DNA of 64,000 nt from Heterodera schachtii (Eukaryota; Nematoda; Chromadorea; Rhabditida; Heteroderidae). This document shows, in pieces, positions 9,601 to 18,419 of this stretch. The stretch covers positions 186,001 through 250,000 of the forward strand of contig SIJG01000018.1 of assembly GCA_023374025.1 (NCBI GenBank). The letters run 5' to 3'. Positions within the stretch are counted from its first letter, which is position 1, and each line of letters opens with the position of its first letter. The notes beneath the pieces were generated by a model. That model saw only the letters and a program-made list of their open reading frames with translations, ran no database searches and was not told where the DNA came from. A program made the translations under genes and the position numbers.

Positions 9601-11433
9601 CTGCACTTTTGCTCGAGCTTTTGTGAGGATTTCCGCCGTTCGGTTGTTGAGTCGCTCGATCCATTCTTCGTAGTCGGTTGGTTGCTCCTTTTCTGGTATG
9701 ATTGGTCGAAACTTGACTTGTTTGTGTGCCGGTTGATTGTAGAGCTCGCCGAAGCGATCGCATGAGTTGCGCCAGACATTGATGACCTCTGTCAAGTGCT
9801 GGTCGCGTCCGATTTGTCGTCCTTTGCTGACGACTTGTTGCTGGTGGAACTTTTTGGCGATTTCTTCCGTTACGGCGTTGAGTTGCGTGTAGTTGTCGTG
9901 AGCTGCCCAAATCTCATCAGCTGGCAAGTTCATGTTCCGGGTGAGCCAATTGAAGATTAGGGCTTGGAAGAAATTGGTCGCGCGGCAGTTGTTGAACTCT
10001 TCCACTTGGAATCGGTTGCCGGCGATTGATCCGTAAGTTGCCGTTTTCGCGCAGGTCGTGTGAGAGTCGTCGCATGGCTCAAACAGATTGAATTCGTTGA
10101 AGTTGTTCGGCTTGGGGTCGGCCATTCGGTACTCTTCGATTGTTGGTGCCGATGTTTTTGGTTGCTTTGGCTGCTTTGCGTTGTCGGTGGCCGTTTTTTC
10201 TGTTGTTGGCGTGTCATCGAGCGTTATGATTTCCGGTTCTTCGGTTGGCACGGCCTGGAGGAAGATCACATCTTCTGGCACCATGTGTGAGTAGTATCCG
10301 CCGTCCACAAAGCGGAACTCGGCGAATGGTCGTTTTCCTCCATACAGTCGTGAGACGCTGAGTTGAAGGCGATCGGTTTTATGATGAATCATCCATCGCC
10401 CTTGGTCCTCCAGTTCATGGAGCTCTCGGAGAACACGTCCTCTTTGCCATGCTGACGTCCAATTCTCCGGTCCGTAAATGCGTTGAACGTAGCTGAGCAG
10501 CGTTTCGTTTTCCTCTGGCCATTCGTCCCGTGGCCGTTGTCGCTTCTCTTGCATGTCGATAGTCTTTTTTTTGCCGATTCGATGTCGTTCAAGCTCTTTG
10601 TCCTTTGCTGATTGCTGCTTTGACTTCGTTGGCTGATCCGTTTCTTCCGCGTGCTTCTCTGTTGGATTCGGCTGATCCATCAGATCGTAGTCAAATTGTT
10701 GTGCCAATTCTTGCCATGCCTTGCTGTGTGCTTGTTGATTGGTGGCACGTTGTTCGTCGTTTTGTTGCCTTTCGATTTGTTGACGTTCGGCTTCTCGTTG
10801 CTGTTCTTCCCGTTGTGGCTGCGGCATTTCTCGTTCGTGTTGCTCAGTGCGTAGGTGTCGTTTAGCTTCTTTTTGCGCTTTCTGCACCATTTGTTGTTCG
10901 TGTTCGATTTGCTCATGTTGCGGCGCTTTTCGTACTTCTCTGTTTTCTGCGATAGCCTGAATCGTGGCCTTGCTGCTTCCTTGTTGTTCCGCGATTGCAT
11001 GGAACAATTTTAGCAATCCGGAGTCGTGAAGTTGCTTGCGGCGTTTGTGTTGTCCTTGCAGTGGACTTTGTTGTTGTCCGATGGGTCGTAACAGTGCTGA
11101 ACGGCGTTTTGGGATTTTGAAGTCTTCGGGGTTGCGTGGTCGTTGCTCTTCGTCGTCACTGCCGGCTAAGGAGACTGAGTCTTCCATGATTGATGCGATG
11201 AGGCAGTGGACTTGTTGAATTGGTTGCTTTTGGCGCCGGGTTGCCACAATTTTGATTGGATGTGTCGGATTTGCCTTGTACGTTGGGTCGTCTGTGTCGT
11301 AACCGATGATCGACAAGTTGATTGGGCGCAGCACTTTAATCGGTTCTTGATCCGATTCGAAAGTGAGTGGACGATTGTTGATGATTGATACGATTGCACA
11401 GAGTATTGTGCCGAATTCGTCGAATGTGAGCAT
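6691..11433 (-). CDS. BEL/Pao second ORF: integrase tail, coiled-coil and unknown domain, envelope-like glycoprotein
   Basis: 1580 codons. The first about 60 residues match the C-terminal tail of BEL integrases (LTFDEFGTILCAIVSIINNR, then PLTF). A Gln/Glu/Arg-rich coiled coil and an unknown alternating strand/helix domain (around ILIGDNVAEVF, near 9570) come next. Then come a hydrophobic signal-like segment (near 9085-9130), a Thr-rich mucin-like stretch (near 8700-8850), many N-glycosylation sites and cysteines, a furin-like RARR (near 7775), and a C-terminal membrane segment (near 6950-7030) with a basic tail. This is the layout of a class of viral surface glycoproteins. Which viral family it came from I cannot tell from the residues alone. 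The frame itself is unbroken. Confidence 0.72.
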   Translation of the reverse strand: MLTFDEFGTILCAIVSIINNRPLTFESDQEPIKVLRPINLSIIGYDTDDPTYKANPTHPIKIVATRRQKQPIQQVHCLIASIMEDSVSLAGSDDEEQRPRNPEDFKIPKRRSALLRPIGQQQSPLQGQHKRRKQLHDSGLLKLFHAIAEQQGSSKATIQAIAENREVRKAPQHEQIEHEQQMVQKAQKEAKRHLRTEQHEREMPQPQREEQQREAERQQIERQQNDEQRATNQQAHSKAWQELAQQFDYDLMDQPNPTEKHAEETDQPTKSKQQSAKDKELERHRIGKKKTIDMQEKRQRPRDEWPEENETLLSYVQRIYGPENWTSAWQRGRVLRELHELEDQGRWMIHHKTDRLQLSVSRLYGGKRPFAEFRFVDGGYYSHMVPEDVIFLQAVPTEEPEIITLDDTPTTEKTATDNAKQPKQPKTSAPTIEEYRMADPKPNNFNEFNLFEPCDDSHTTCAKTATYGSIAGNRFQVEEFNNCRATNFFQALIFNWLTRNMNLPADEIWAAHDNYTQLNAVTEEIAKKFHQQQVVSKGRQIGRDQHLTEVINVWRNSCDRFGELYNQPAHKQVKFRPIIPEKEQPTDYEEWIERLNNRTAEILTKARAKVQHPTFLNYNCTTILIGDNVAEVFKPLFYDAKWFTHFPADEFRLIPGPKVKHMIFAYQATADNMAVQIAPMLHRFLRSDIEITLIVAKDDNAQWINNKKYLIDITRELKAGFFVFNREMGEARQIANRIRQAIPEPMDLEQEPGPSSSTNTSRQGPSTSRQVISSLMLISMLCLLFTGTAQGLPNRQKRITQVKAWHGGHVSNFLNIFTERDRRASTKYSPYVQRYIDKVLALNRSLSQSTNPLTSTTPPWTTTQLTTTTNRPRTTTTTATTTTTRTTNWPTRSTTRPTARTATTTPMPWSMDHRTTTVSRVRQQQRPRPGIKLIRWPKSTITTEEGREVFWCSNHGSTLWELKGPENSPFCRPPPALTAQWTPLTITLYTKIHRPEPIATAWHCSIKTTTENYYTNIVGDKFVEINKEFPLVSKRLCQRMAHQQECPLAKTEMHHDDNKHIWATNDQLQVDFPGPITGLFKWKQTSSATNCFAQPATLFVKWHSLQLLSPIHRADHCNYASEYCQLQDNSSLIWTSACPNDNCFMCDFQEAEEIHGEFTTLNGQTTAFWISEDRQKALTFTETHAVQACDGRQIVLSEQNFGIPKEQYDIIMSNHTRARRNVQPEQLASQLSAAQLATTMALSQLYLKECQRNVRVSNPTLQARKLLKRDNLQARWISETTIEVFPCVPISLSNISYRTTKDCYKFIPVTIHLPNATRDAFLDPETRILSLISKIASCSPFRYHHLQVQQNPNLWVRIDSRNGNVQRLAQTVIHELYETILNKTDNDLDLHPLIFHQWQLDNDTDFASLPHIDEFEDSEEFKNKLEQQTTQRAEALGALPDGIEGWTVRWLQDRLQEAIQWWIRLASAYSTFLLFRDVILPCLIAYFLNPIRITLMTLIGFRPKNQTTHQIQAQHEDMPLREMPSTPIRRKRRQLPEQSTPLIRLDTTTGTASFRTRARAHSATEDTPFGRLRPMKLADY

Positions 11434-11493
11434 TTGGTCGTTTGAGGGTGGATGAAGCCGCTGTGCTTCTCTGAAAATCCATTTTTCTGCCAG

Positions 11494-14400
11494 TTAGAGT
11501 TGTGCCACTGTCAGTGGTTTGTTGCTTTGGTGCTCGTCGCTGATTGTGCCGTTTTTGATTGTGCGAAGCTTTTCAATGAAGTGCATGGTGTATGCTGCGG
11601 TGGCTCTCAGCCTGTTCCAATTCGAGAACCGCTGGAATTGGATTGATGGTTGAAACTGTTCTTCGATTTGAACAGGTGTTGCCATTTCGACGATTGGTGG
11701 CTCTTCCACTTCGTTGAATTCATCTCCGGGCCGGTAGATGACGTTTGATTCTGGCCATTTGTCTGCTTTCGAAAGCCAAATGGGGCCAAAGCGCCAAAGC
11801 AGTGATGATCGAAGGCATTGAGGATCCGTTCCTCTGGATGCCATGTCCGCGGGGTTTGAGTCGGTTCTGACGTGCCGGACTTGAAAGTTTGCTTCTCGTA
11901 TCTTTTGTAATCGATTTGCCACAAATCGTTCTTGGCGCTTGTTGTCTCGAAGTCGTTCGACCGAGCATTGACTGTCGGTCCACATGATTACTTGCTGATC
12001 GGCGAATTTGATTTGAGCTTGGACGAATTTGACTGCTTTGACTCCGAGAGTCAGTGCTTGAAGTTCCAGCTTTGGAATCGTGCCGTCGTGCGCGGCCACT
12101 TTGATTGGTTTGACGAGGCTCTTTGCGTAGATGAGATTGCATTCATCCTTTCTGATCGTCGTTTTTGCCTTTTGGTACACGGCAATTCCCATGCCGTATT
12201 TGCTGGCGTCGCAGAAGCAGTGGAACTCCACTGAGTCGATGGCTTGGATGTGCCGTGGAAATTCGATTGTGACGGGTTCGCCTCTGTCCAGCCACTGTGC
12301 CATCAATTTGAGCCAGTCCTTGCAGATGTTTGCTGGCAATTCGTCGTCCCATTTTGGGTTCAAGTTTTGCACTTCTTGGAGAATGAGCTTGGCTGGCAGT
12401 AGGACGGGTGACATGAGTCCGAGCGGATCATAGACTTTGGCGATTTGCGACAGGATTGTCCGCTTTGTGATTTTGCCTTCGAAGATCGGCAACTTGAAGA
12501 TGAGCCGATTGTGCTTTGGTTTCCATCGAATGCCGAGCACTTTGTTGTCTTCGAGGTCCTTTGCCAAGTCGTCTGGTTGCAGCTTTTTCAGCTCTTCGAT
12601 GTTGCTTCCGTAGAATTCTCGGAGTTTCATGCCCGCTGCTTCGAAGATTGTTTTGGCTTGCGTCACCAAATCTTGAAGCTTTTCCGTTGGCTTGGCGTCG
12701 AACATGATGTTGTCGACGTACAGATTCTCTTCGATCCGCCTCGCGAGGTCGGAGTCGAATAGCGCGAGGTGTTCCCGTAGTGTGGCATTGAGTAGAAATG
12801 GAGACACCGTCAGGCCGAAACTGACACGGCAGAATCGGTAGATGCGCAGTTCGGAGTGGTCGATTGGATTGAGCTCAGCTGTCTCGGGGTTGTTGAGCCA
12901 AATGAATCTGCAGGCATCTCTATCCACGTATCGGATGCCAAGTTGTAGAAATGCCTTTTCGATGTCTGCCAGGATTACATGTTCCATGCGTCGGAAGCGC
13001 AGGAGGATGCCGGTGAGATCCTTCAGCAGTTGTGGTCCGGTGTGCAAGCAGTCGTTCAAGGATGGTGCTGATGGGCAATTCTTTGGTTTTGCTGACGCAT
13101 CCATGACGATTCGGATTTTGGTTGTCGCTTTATCCGCTCTGATGACTGCTCTGTGTGGCAAAAAATGCAGTGGCCATGCACTTGATGGTGACTCAGGTGG
13201 GCCGATGTATTCGATGACCGATTGTTGAACTTGCTCGTCCAAAATTGCCTGATATTCGTCAATCAGGTTGAGGCTGCGCAGCTTTTTGATCAATGAGACG
13301 AGCCTGGCCTTGGCTTGGTGTATGTTGCTTGGAAGAGCATCGACTCTGTCGTTCCAAGGCAAGGCAACTTGGTATCGGTTGTTGACGAATGTGAGGTTCT
13401 TTTTGAAGTAGACCATCACTTGATCCTGATCAGTTGGTGTTGATGTGTCGTCCATGCCGATCAGGTTTAATCCGAAGAAGTTGTTGAGCTGCTCGTCCTT
13501 CTTGACATCATCTTCGGATGTGAAGACTTCCTTATCTTCTTTGGTTGATTCGAACGTGACTGATTGATTGGCTCCTTCTTGGTCAGTGCCATGGACTGAC
13601 ATGACGAATGTCACGTTCGGCGTTTGGTGCATTTCGATGCGTCCTGATCCGCTTAGGATTTTGCCGATTTTGGAACGGCACAGTGTGAAGCCGCTTGGCA
13701 GCTTTTCGATTGGTTGAACCTGCAGTTCGTGCCAGACATCAATTCCGAGCATGATGTCTGGTTGGCGTTGCTCATGTGGAGGATTGAGCTTTTGTTGTCT
13801 CAATTCTGTCTTGTCCAGCTCTGACAGTTGAATCATTGGCATGTCGTTGACCAAGAATTTCATGGCGTTGAGGTTGAAGATGAGCTTTTCCCCGCTTGTG
13901 CAGAGAAATCCGAGCTTGACCAAATCGCTGATGTATCTCTTCGGTTCGCGTTCTCCGAAGCTGGTCAAATGGCATTCTTCGGTGTGGACCACCGGGAGGT
14001 CCATTAGCTCTGCAGCTTTTTCCGAAATGAATGACCTGTGGCTCCCTGGATCAACGAAAATTGCCGCAATCATGCTGAGATGCGGTCGTGCTGGATTGAA
14101 GACCGTTGACGTTGCGGTCATCAGCAGTGCGCGAGTGTCGCTTCCGTTGACGGCATTGCACATTTGCGATGCTGATGCTGATGGTTCGTTGCTTTCTGCT
14201 TGGCTTGTGCTTGGCACGTTTTGTTGTGGTTGCCCAAACATTGCTGCTGAGATTTGGTTTGGTGGCTTGCTGTCGCCATGGCACAATGCTGTTGGATGTG
14301 GTTGTTTGCATTTGAAGCATCTTTTTGGTTGCGGACAATTTCCTGCTTGGTGATTGCTTTTGAGGCATTTGAAGCATAATGCCTTTGTGCGCAGCACTTC

Positions 14401-15423
14401 TCTTCGTTGTTGAATTGTGCTGAATTTCCGGCATTCTTCGTTCCAGTGGTCGTTACCACAGAAAATGCACGGACTTGGAGGTTTGCGTTGATTGAATGTC
14501 GCATTGGCCTGTTGAGTTGGGAATTGCGTTCGATTGTTGAAAGTGCGCGAGTTTCTTTGTTGCGTTTGTGGTGCGCGAGGCCTTTGTTGCTGCGGCCTAT
14601 ATTGAGGCTGTCTGCCATGCAGCCTTTTGTGATTGTCATCCACCGCTGAGGTGATGAATGTGCGTTCCCTTTGCTGCGGGATTGGTGCGCGGTCTCGGAA
14701 TTTTGATGCCGAGAAATTTGGCTTTTGCGGTTGCGGCCGTTGTTGCTGCGAGTGTCCGTACTCGCCCATGACTTCTTGAATTTGTGTTTCTTTGCGCACC
14801 GCTTCGTTGAGTACGTCTCGGAACTTCGTGGTGTTCCAGTGTGCCGGATTTTCTCCCTTTTTGGTGAGGATTGTGCGCAGAAATCCGGGAGTGAGCTTCT
14901 TTTCAAGCATGAGGAAGGTTGGCGGGCCTTCAATGTCTTCTCCTGAGTTGTTGAGTTCGCGTGTGAGCCTTTCGAGTTGCAGGAGGAATTCTTTGGTGTC
15001 GCGCAGGTTTTTGCAGGGCTTGAGGTTTGCCAATTCGAAATGAAGTGCCCTGATGTGTTCGTCCGGTGCGCCGTATGTGTCCTTCAGTAATTGGAGGGCC
15101 GTGTCGTAATTGTTGTCCTCCAGCCGAAATCCGGCCACGAGTTCACGGGCCTCTCCTCCGAGCAGGTTGCGCAGGAGATTGAACTTCTTCGCTTTGCTGA
15201 GCGCATGTGTGCCGATTGCCGATTTAAACGATTCGTAGAACTCCGGCCATTTGCGTTTGTTGCCGAAGAACTTGTCCAGCTGAATGGGCTGGAATTGGTA
15301 GAACGGAGGAGTGAAGGACGGCGTCTTTGTTGTTTGTTGCTGCGTGGTGTGTTGTGTTGCTTGTGCATGGGCTATTTGAGTGTCCCGCTCTTCTTTGTCC
15401 GCCTTGCTGCGGAAGAGTCGGGC
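11494..15423 (-). CDS. BEL/Pao Gag-Pol polyprotein (nucleocapsid, protease, RT, RNase H)
   Basis: The frame is open from 15423; the first ATG is at 15138. Order: DUF1759-type capsid domain; three zinc knuckles ([40 protein letters not shown], near 14460-14285); an A17-type aspartic protease region with [10 protein letters not shown], where most relatives have DSG; BEL-type RT with [12 protein letters not shown] and YVDN (12711-12722) in place of YVDD; RNase H with [17 protein letters not shown] and WTDSQC. The frame ends in TAA at 11494-11496, just after RNase H. It continues in the same phase into an integrase C-terminal fragment 60 bp on, so zinc-binding and catalytic integrase domains are gone. 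Confidence 0.9.
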   Translation of the reverse strand, partial: ARLFRSKADKEERDTQIAHAQATQHTTQQQTTKTPSFTPPFYQFQPIQLDKFFGNKRKWPEFYESFKSAIGTHALSKAKKFNLLRNLLGGEARELVAGFRLEDNNYDTALQLLKDTYGAPDEHIRALHFELANLKPCKNLRDTKEFLLQLERLTRELNNSGEDIEGPPTFLMLEKKLTPGFLRTILTKKGENPAHWNTTKFRDVLNEAVRKETQIQEVMGEYGHSQQQRPQPQKPNFSASKFRDRAPIPQQRERTFITSAVDDNHKRLHGRQPQYRPQQQRPRAPQTQQRNSRTFNNRTQFPTQQANATFNQRKPPSPCIFCGNDHWNEECRKFSTIQQRREVLRTKALCFKCLKSNHQAGNCPQPKRCFKCKQPHPTALCHGDSKPPNQISAAMFGQPQQNVPSTSQAESNEPSASASQMCNAVNGSDTRALLMTATSTVFNPARPHLSMIAAIFVDPGSHRSFISEKAAELMDLPVVHTEECHLTSFGEREPKRYISDLVKLGFLCTSGEKLIFNLNAMKFLVNDMPMIQLSELDKTELRQQKLNPPHEQRQPDIMLGIDVWHELQVQPIEKLPSGFTLCRSKIGKILSGSGRIEMHQTPNVTFVMSVHGTDQEGANQSVTFESTKEDKEVFTSEDDVKKDEQLNNFFGLNLIGMDDTSTPTDQDQVMVYFKKNLTFVNNRYQVALPWNDRVDALPSNIHQAKARLVSLIKKLRSLNLIDEYQAILDEQVQQSVIEYIGPPESPSSAWPLHFLPHRAVIRADKATTKIRIVMDASAKPKNCPSAPSLNDCLHTGPQLLKDLTGILLRFRRMEHVILADIEKAFLQLGIRYVDRDACRFIWLNNPETAELNPIDHSELRIYRFCRVSFGLTVSPFLLNATLREHLALFDSDLARRIEENLYVDNIMFDAKPTEKLQDLVTQAKTIFEAAGMKLREFYGSNIEELKKLQPDDLAKDLEDNKVLGIRWKPKHNRLIFKLPIFEGKITKRTILSQIAKVYDPLGLMSPVLLPAKLILQEVQNLNPKWDDELPANICKDWLKLMAQWLDRGEPVTIEFPRHIQAIDSVEFHCFCDASKYGMGIAVYQKAKTTIRKDECNLIYAKSLVKPIKVAAHDGTIPKLELQALTLGVKAVKFVQAQIKFADQQVIMWTDSQCSVERLRDNKRQERFVANRLQKIREANFQVRHVRTDSNPADMASRGTDPQCLRSSLLWRFGPIWLSKADKWPESNVIYRPGDEFNEVEEPPIVEMATPVQIEEQFQPSIQFQRFSNWNRLRATAAYTMHFIEKLRTIKNGTISDEHQSNKPLTVAQL

Positions 15424-15789
15424 TTAAAACGTGAGTGTGCCGATTAAGTCGCGTAAGTCGCGCAGCTTGAGTGCTGCTTCGTCGACTTTGTCGTTGATTC
15501 GCTCCTTCTTTTCGAATTTGTTGAAGTCTGCTTCTGCCGGATCGCGTTCCAGTGCAGGCAGCTTGCGGAGTAAATCTGCCCATGCAGTGAGTGCTTCGCG
15601 CACGTCGTCGAGGAAGATGTCCATCGTTTTGGCATCTTTTTGAACTTTCTCCAATTGAATTTCGAAGTTGAGGGCATTTTCGAGATTTGATGCCGTTTGG
15701 TCGGCTTGGATGTTCAGCTCCGCCGCAGTTCGGCTGCGGGAGAGAACTTTGAGTGCAGCGCCGAGTTTTTGTTGAATTGGTGCGGCCAT
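15424..15789 (-). CDS. BEL/Pao Gag N-terminal part, ended by in-frame TAA
   Basis: 121 codons, starting at the first ATG after the hairpin leader, mostly helical and charged, with coiled-coil-like heptads (residues about 25-75). The TAA at 15424-15426 is in the same frame as the downstream Gag-Pol. The 285 bp between this stop and the next ATG at 15138 are open and encode the start of a DUF1759-type Gag domain ([11 protein letters not shown]). So the stop splits one long ORF. It may be a nonsense mutation or a leaky stop; nothing next to it marks readthrough. Confidence 0.75.
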   Translation of the reverse strand: MAAPIQQKLGAALKVLSRSRTAAELNIQADQTASNLENALNFEIQLEKVQKDAKTMDIFLDDVREALTAWADLLRKLPALERDPAEADFNKFEKKERINDKVDEAALKLRDLRDLIGTLTF

Positions 15790-15942
15790 TGATTGTTGGT
15801 TTGCTGTTGCTGTACTGCTTGATCAGCTCGGGTGCGGCTGCTGTTTGTTTGTCGTTGCTTGCTGCTTTTGTTTTGCCGCTTGTGTGCTTGTCGTTAGCCG
15901 CTTTGCTTTGTTGATTTGCCGCACTTGCTGCACTTGCGTGGT

Positions 15943-16380
15943 TGTACTGCTGACACGGAGGTCAAGCAGTACACCTTGGGGTTCCCGCCGTTTGACTTGT
16001 TTGTTTGAGTTGTTTGTGCAACTGCTGCCACGAAGAGCTAGCAGTTCACACCGACTTCCCCTTGGTGAGGATTGGGTACTGTCACTACGGAGAGCGAGCA
16101 GTACTTGAATTACTGATGGCACAAAGACCGATCAGTAATTTTACCGTTTACTTATGGCACAAAGACCAGTAAGTAATTTGACCGATTACTTATGGCACAA
16201 AGACCAATAAGTAATTTGAAAGTGAAATACTAATGGCACGAAGACCAAAGTAGTAAGTCACTGTTTCCCCCGTGAAACTACTGCTGGCACGGAGACCAAG
16301 CAGTATTCCACAATTTCCCACTTTTGCTCCCCCCTTTTTGATGTATTCAAGTTTGGCTACGGAGAGCTCAAACTTGATAC
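15943..16380 (-). repeat. array of nine stem-loops with conserved 13-nt loop in BEL/Pao leader
   Basis: Between the primer site and the first Gag ATG, nine short inverted repeats follow each other at 15943-15973, 16020-16046, 16076-16104, 16108-16140, 16148-16176, 16185-16215, 16228-16255, 16279-16305 and 16343-16380. Stems are 5-12 bp (for example AATTACTGAT with ATCAGTAATT, and CAAGTTTG with CAAACTTG). Their sequences differ from one unit to the next, yet each pairs with itself. The unpaired centre is 13 nt in nearly all and conserved: GGCACAAAGACCA on the plus strand, with variants such as GGCACGGAGACCA and GCTACGGAGAGCT. The sense RNA carries the complement. Changing stems around a constant loop argues for selected RNA (or DNA) structure. 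Confidence 0.85.
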
Positions 16381-16474
16381 TTTTTGGAATTTTTTTTCTC
16401 AAAAAATTCCCCACCAGTTGCAGTTCCACTACTGCTTGAAGTCGTTCAGTTGCTGGTGCTGTCGAGGGAGTCGG

Positions 16475-16492
16475 TCCCTGCCCAGGTCGCCA
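16475..16492 (-). other. primer binding site (putative)
   Basis: Two bases inside the 5' LTR the sense strand reads TGGCGACCTGGGCAGGGA. Starting with TGG, the complement of a tRNA CCA end, right after an LTR is the position and form of a tRNA primer site. Which tRNA ends ...CAGGTCGCCA in this species cannot be told from the window. Confidence 0.65.
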
Positions 16493-16494
16493 CT

Positions 16495-17318
16495 TGTCCG
16501 ATCACCACCCGTTGATTGATTGATTGGTTGAGTGCGCTTGAGTTGAGCTGCTTGAGTTGGCCGAGTGCGCTTGAGTTGAGTGCGGTGCAGGTCGCCGCGG
16601 TGGTGTCGACAAGGCCCGAGGAGTTCGGGCGTTGAAATTTGCCGGGAGGGGAAGCAGAAGTGGGACGGGAAACTTGTGCCGGGGGTCAAACGGGGGCAAG
16701 TGCAGAGGAAAAATTCACACCAAATTTTATCTCAAACTTGGGTAATTAAACCGAAAAGTGGACAATGGGCGGACAAATGGGGGAGGAAAATCCGGCCAAA
16801 GGCCACAAATTGAAATGTGAATGCAAAACGGCCCTATTGGCTGATCACACAAAAAATCGCAATTGAAATGGTGAAAATTGGGCCAAAATTGGAGGACATG
16901 AAGTTGGAGCAGTACAAGCAGTACAACAAGGGAATGTGAGCGAGGGCAAGTGGGACCGGAGAACTGAGCGCAGGGAGATGGGGGAGGCGCGCAGGAAACG
17001 GATGGGGCAGAGAGGGCCAAAAATGGGACAAATTGTGGCGGTGAACGGGGCCAAAGAGTTGGAGCTGTTCAGCTCCCAAAAAGTGGTCGATTGGGGAAAT
17101 GAAGTGCTGTTTGTGAGCACACATTTAAAGGGAACGGAAAAATGGGGAGAGAATTTTTGGGTGATAAGGAACAGAATTTGCGGGGGGGAGTGACAGCCGC
17201 TGATAAGGCGGCAATTGCACATCGGACCATTTTTAAATTGAATTGATTTTTGGTTTTTGTCCGATGTGCATTTTGGCACAAATCAAATAATTTGATTTTC
17301 GAAACCCGTGTTTCGACA
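16495..17318 (-). repeat. 5' LTR of the BEL/Pao element
   Basis: Near-identical partner of 5785-6605, ending at the second CTTT copy (17319-17322). Transcription would start here and run leftwards. Core promoter elements were not identified. Confidence 0.93.
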
Positions 17319-17322
17319 CTTT

Positions 17323-18419
17323 AATCGAAAGCCAACCTCGGCCATCGTTTTCAGAAATGTTTCAATGTCTTTTAAGTGTTCGTCCTCTGTCATTGAACCA
17401 ATAATACAATCATCCAAATATACAAGGAAAGTAGCCGAGCACAATTGGCGTACTTCTTCCATGGCTTGTTGGAATGTTGTTGGTGCGCCTGCCAACCCAA
17501 ATGGACTTCGAAGCCACTCGAATAATCCCATATGACAAATAAAAGCACTTCTTTCTTCGTGTCCTTTTGCCAATTTGATGTGAAAAAAGCCGCTAGAGCA
17601 ATCTGCCACGGAAAAATATTTTTTTCCCGACACTTCGTCAAGGATCGATTGGATTCTTGGCAAATAATAAGTCGAACGCTTCGTTAGCTGATTAAGTTTT
17701 CTGTAATCAACACAGAATCGGTACGACCCATCGGGCTTTCGAACGAGAACAATCGGAGAAGACCAAGCCGACGAAGAAGGCCGAATAACGTTTTGTCGGA
17801 GTAATTCTTTTACCTGTCTTTCTATTTCTGGTTGTAATGCTACCGGATATCTATACGGTCTTTGCTGAACTGGCCGCGCTCCGTCAATTAAGTCGATGCG
17901 ATGAATTGTCTTGCCTTTAAAGAGTCCCACTTCGCCTGGCTTAATGAAGGCTTCTTCGTTGTCCTTAATAATCCCCTTCAGTTTTTGCATTGAGTTAGGA
18001 CTGAATATGGCCTCATTTAAGGAAATACGTTCTAAAATAGGCTTAATTTTGTCATCCTTTTTTGGAAATGCCAAGGTTTCGTCGGTCCAGTCCGCCTCTG
18101 GCGGAATTTGGTCTCTTTCTGATTTAAATTTTCCCCATTCTTCGTCATTCATTAGCATGTTTGGATCGTCAGGATTTTGATCCCTTCGTAAAGAATTTAT
18201 TTCTGCTGAGTCGGAAATAGGCTCAATAAATGCCAGTCGCGAGCCGGCGTGGACTTTCACAACACAATTACCGAAATTAAGTAATCGAAGCGGAATAACT
18301 CTGGTAGACCCGGGACAAATTAAGCACTTTCCGACACGAATAGGAAAATAGCCGTGCTCTTTTTCGACAGTGATGAATGTGTCGTCGGGGTCAAAACTTC
18401 GATTTATCTGCCCCCACAC
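17323..18419 (-). pseudogene. Gypsy pol, proximal half: reverse transcriptase
   Basis: Contains the RT fingers and palm of a Ty3/Gypsy element: YRFCVDYRKLN, the AFICHMGLFEW block and the catalytic YLDD in FLVYLDDCI. The frame runs into the BEL/Pao LTR at 17318, so its last residues are LTR-encoded and foreign. It begins without an ATG in the overlap with the protease ORF, which lies in a different frame. The shift falls near a run of five Gs at about 18411-18415. Confidence 0.85.

Larger units (their letters stand above)
5785..17318 (-). mobile_element. BEL/Pao LTR retrotransposon with envelope-like ORF, nested in Gypsy pol
   Basis: Both LTRs (821 and 824 bp) begin TGTCG and end GGACA in the element's sense. 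The 4-bp CTTT at 5781-5784 and 17319-17322 is a target duplication. Inside, reading right to left, are a primer binding site, a structured leader, Gag-Pol with zinc knuckles, an A17-type protease, BEL-type RT and RNase H, a truncated integrase and a long ORF ending in an envelope-like glycoprotein. BEL/Pao elements with env-like genes are known in nematodes (for example Cer7 and Tas). This copy has an in-frame stop in Gag and lacks the integrase core, so it could not move unaided. Confidence 0.92.

Noticed and set aside
15224..15583. Other-frame ORFs of 90-120 codons in the Gag region (and similar ones through 6.7-15 kb)
   Set aside because: They are shadows of the retroelement frames, created by biased codon use; none has a domain.
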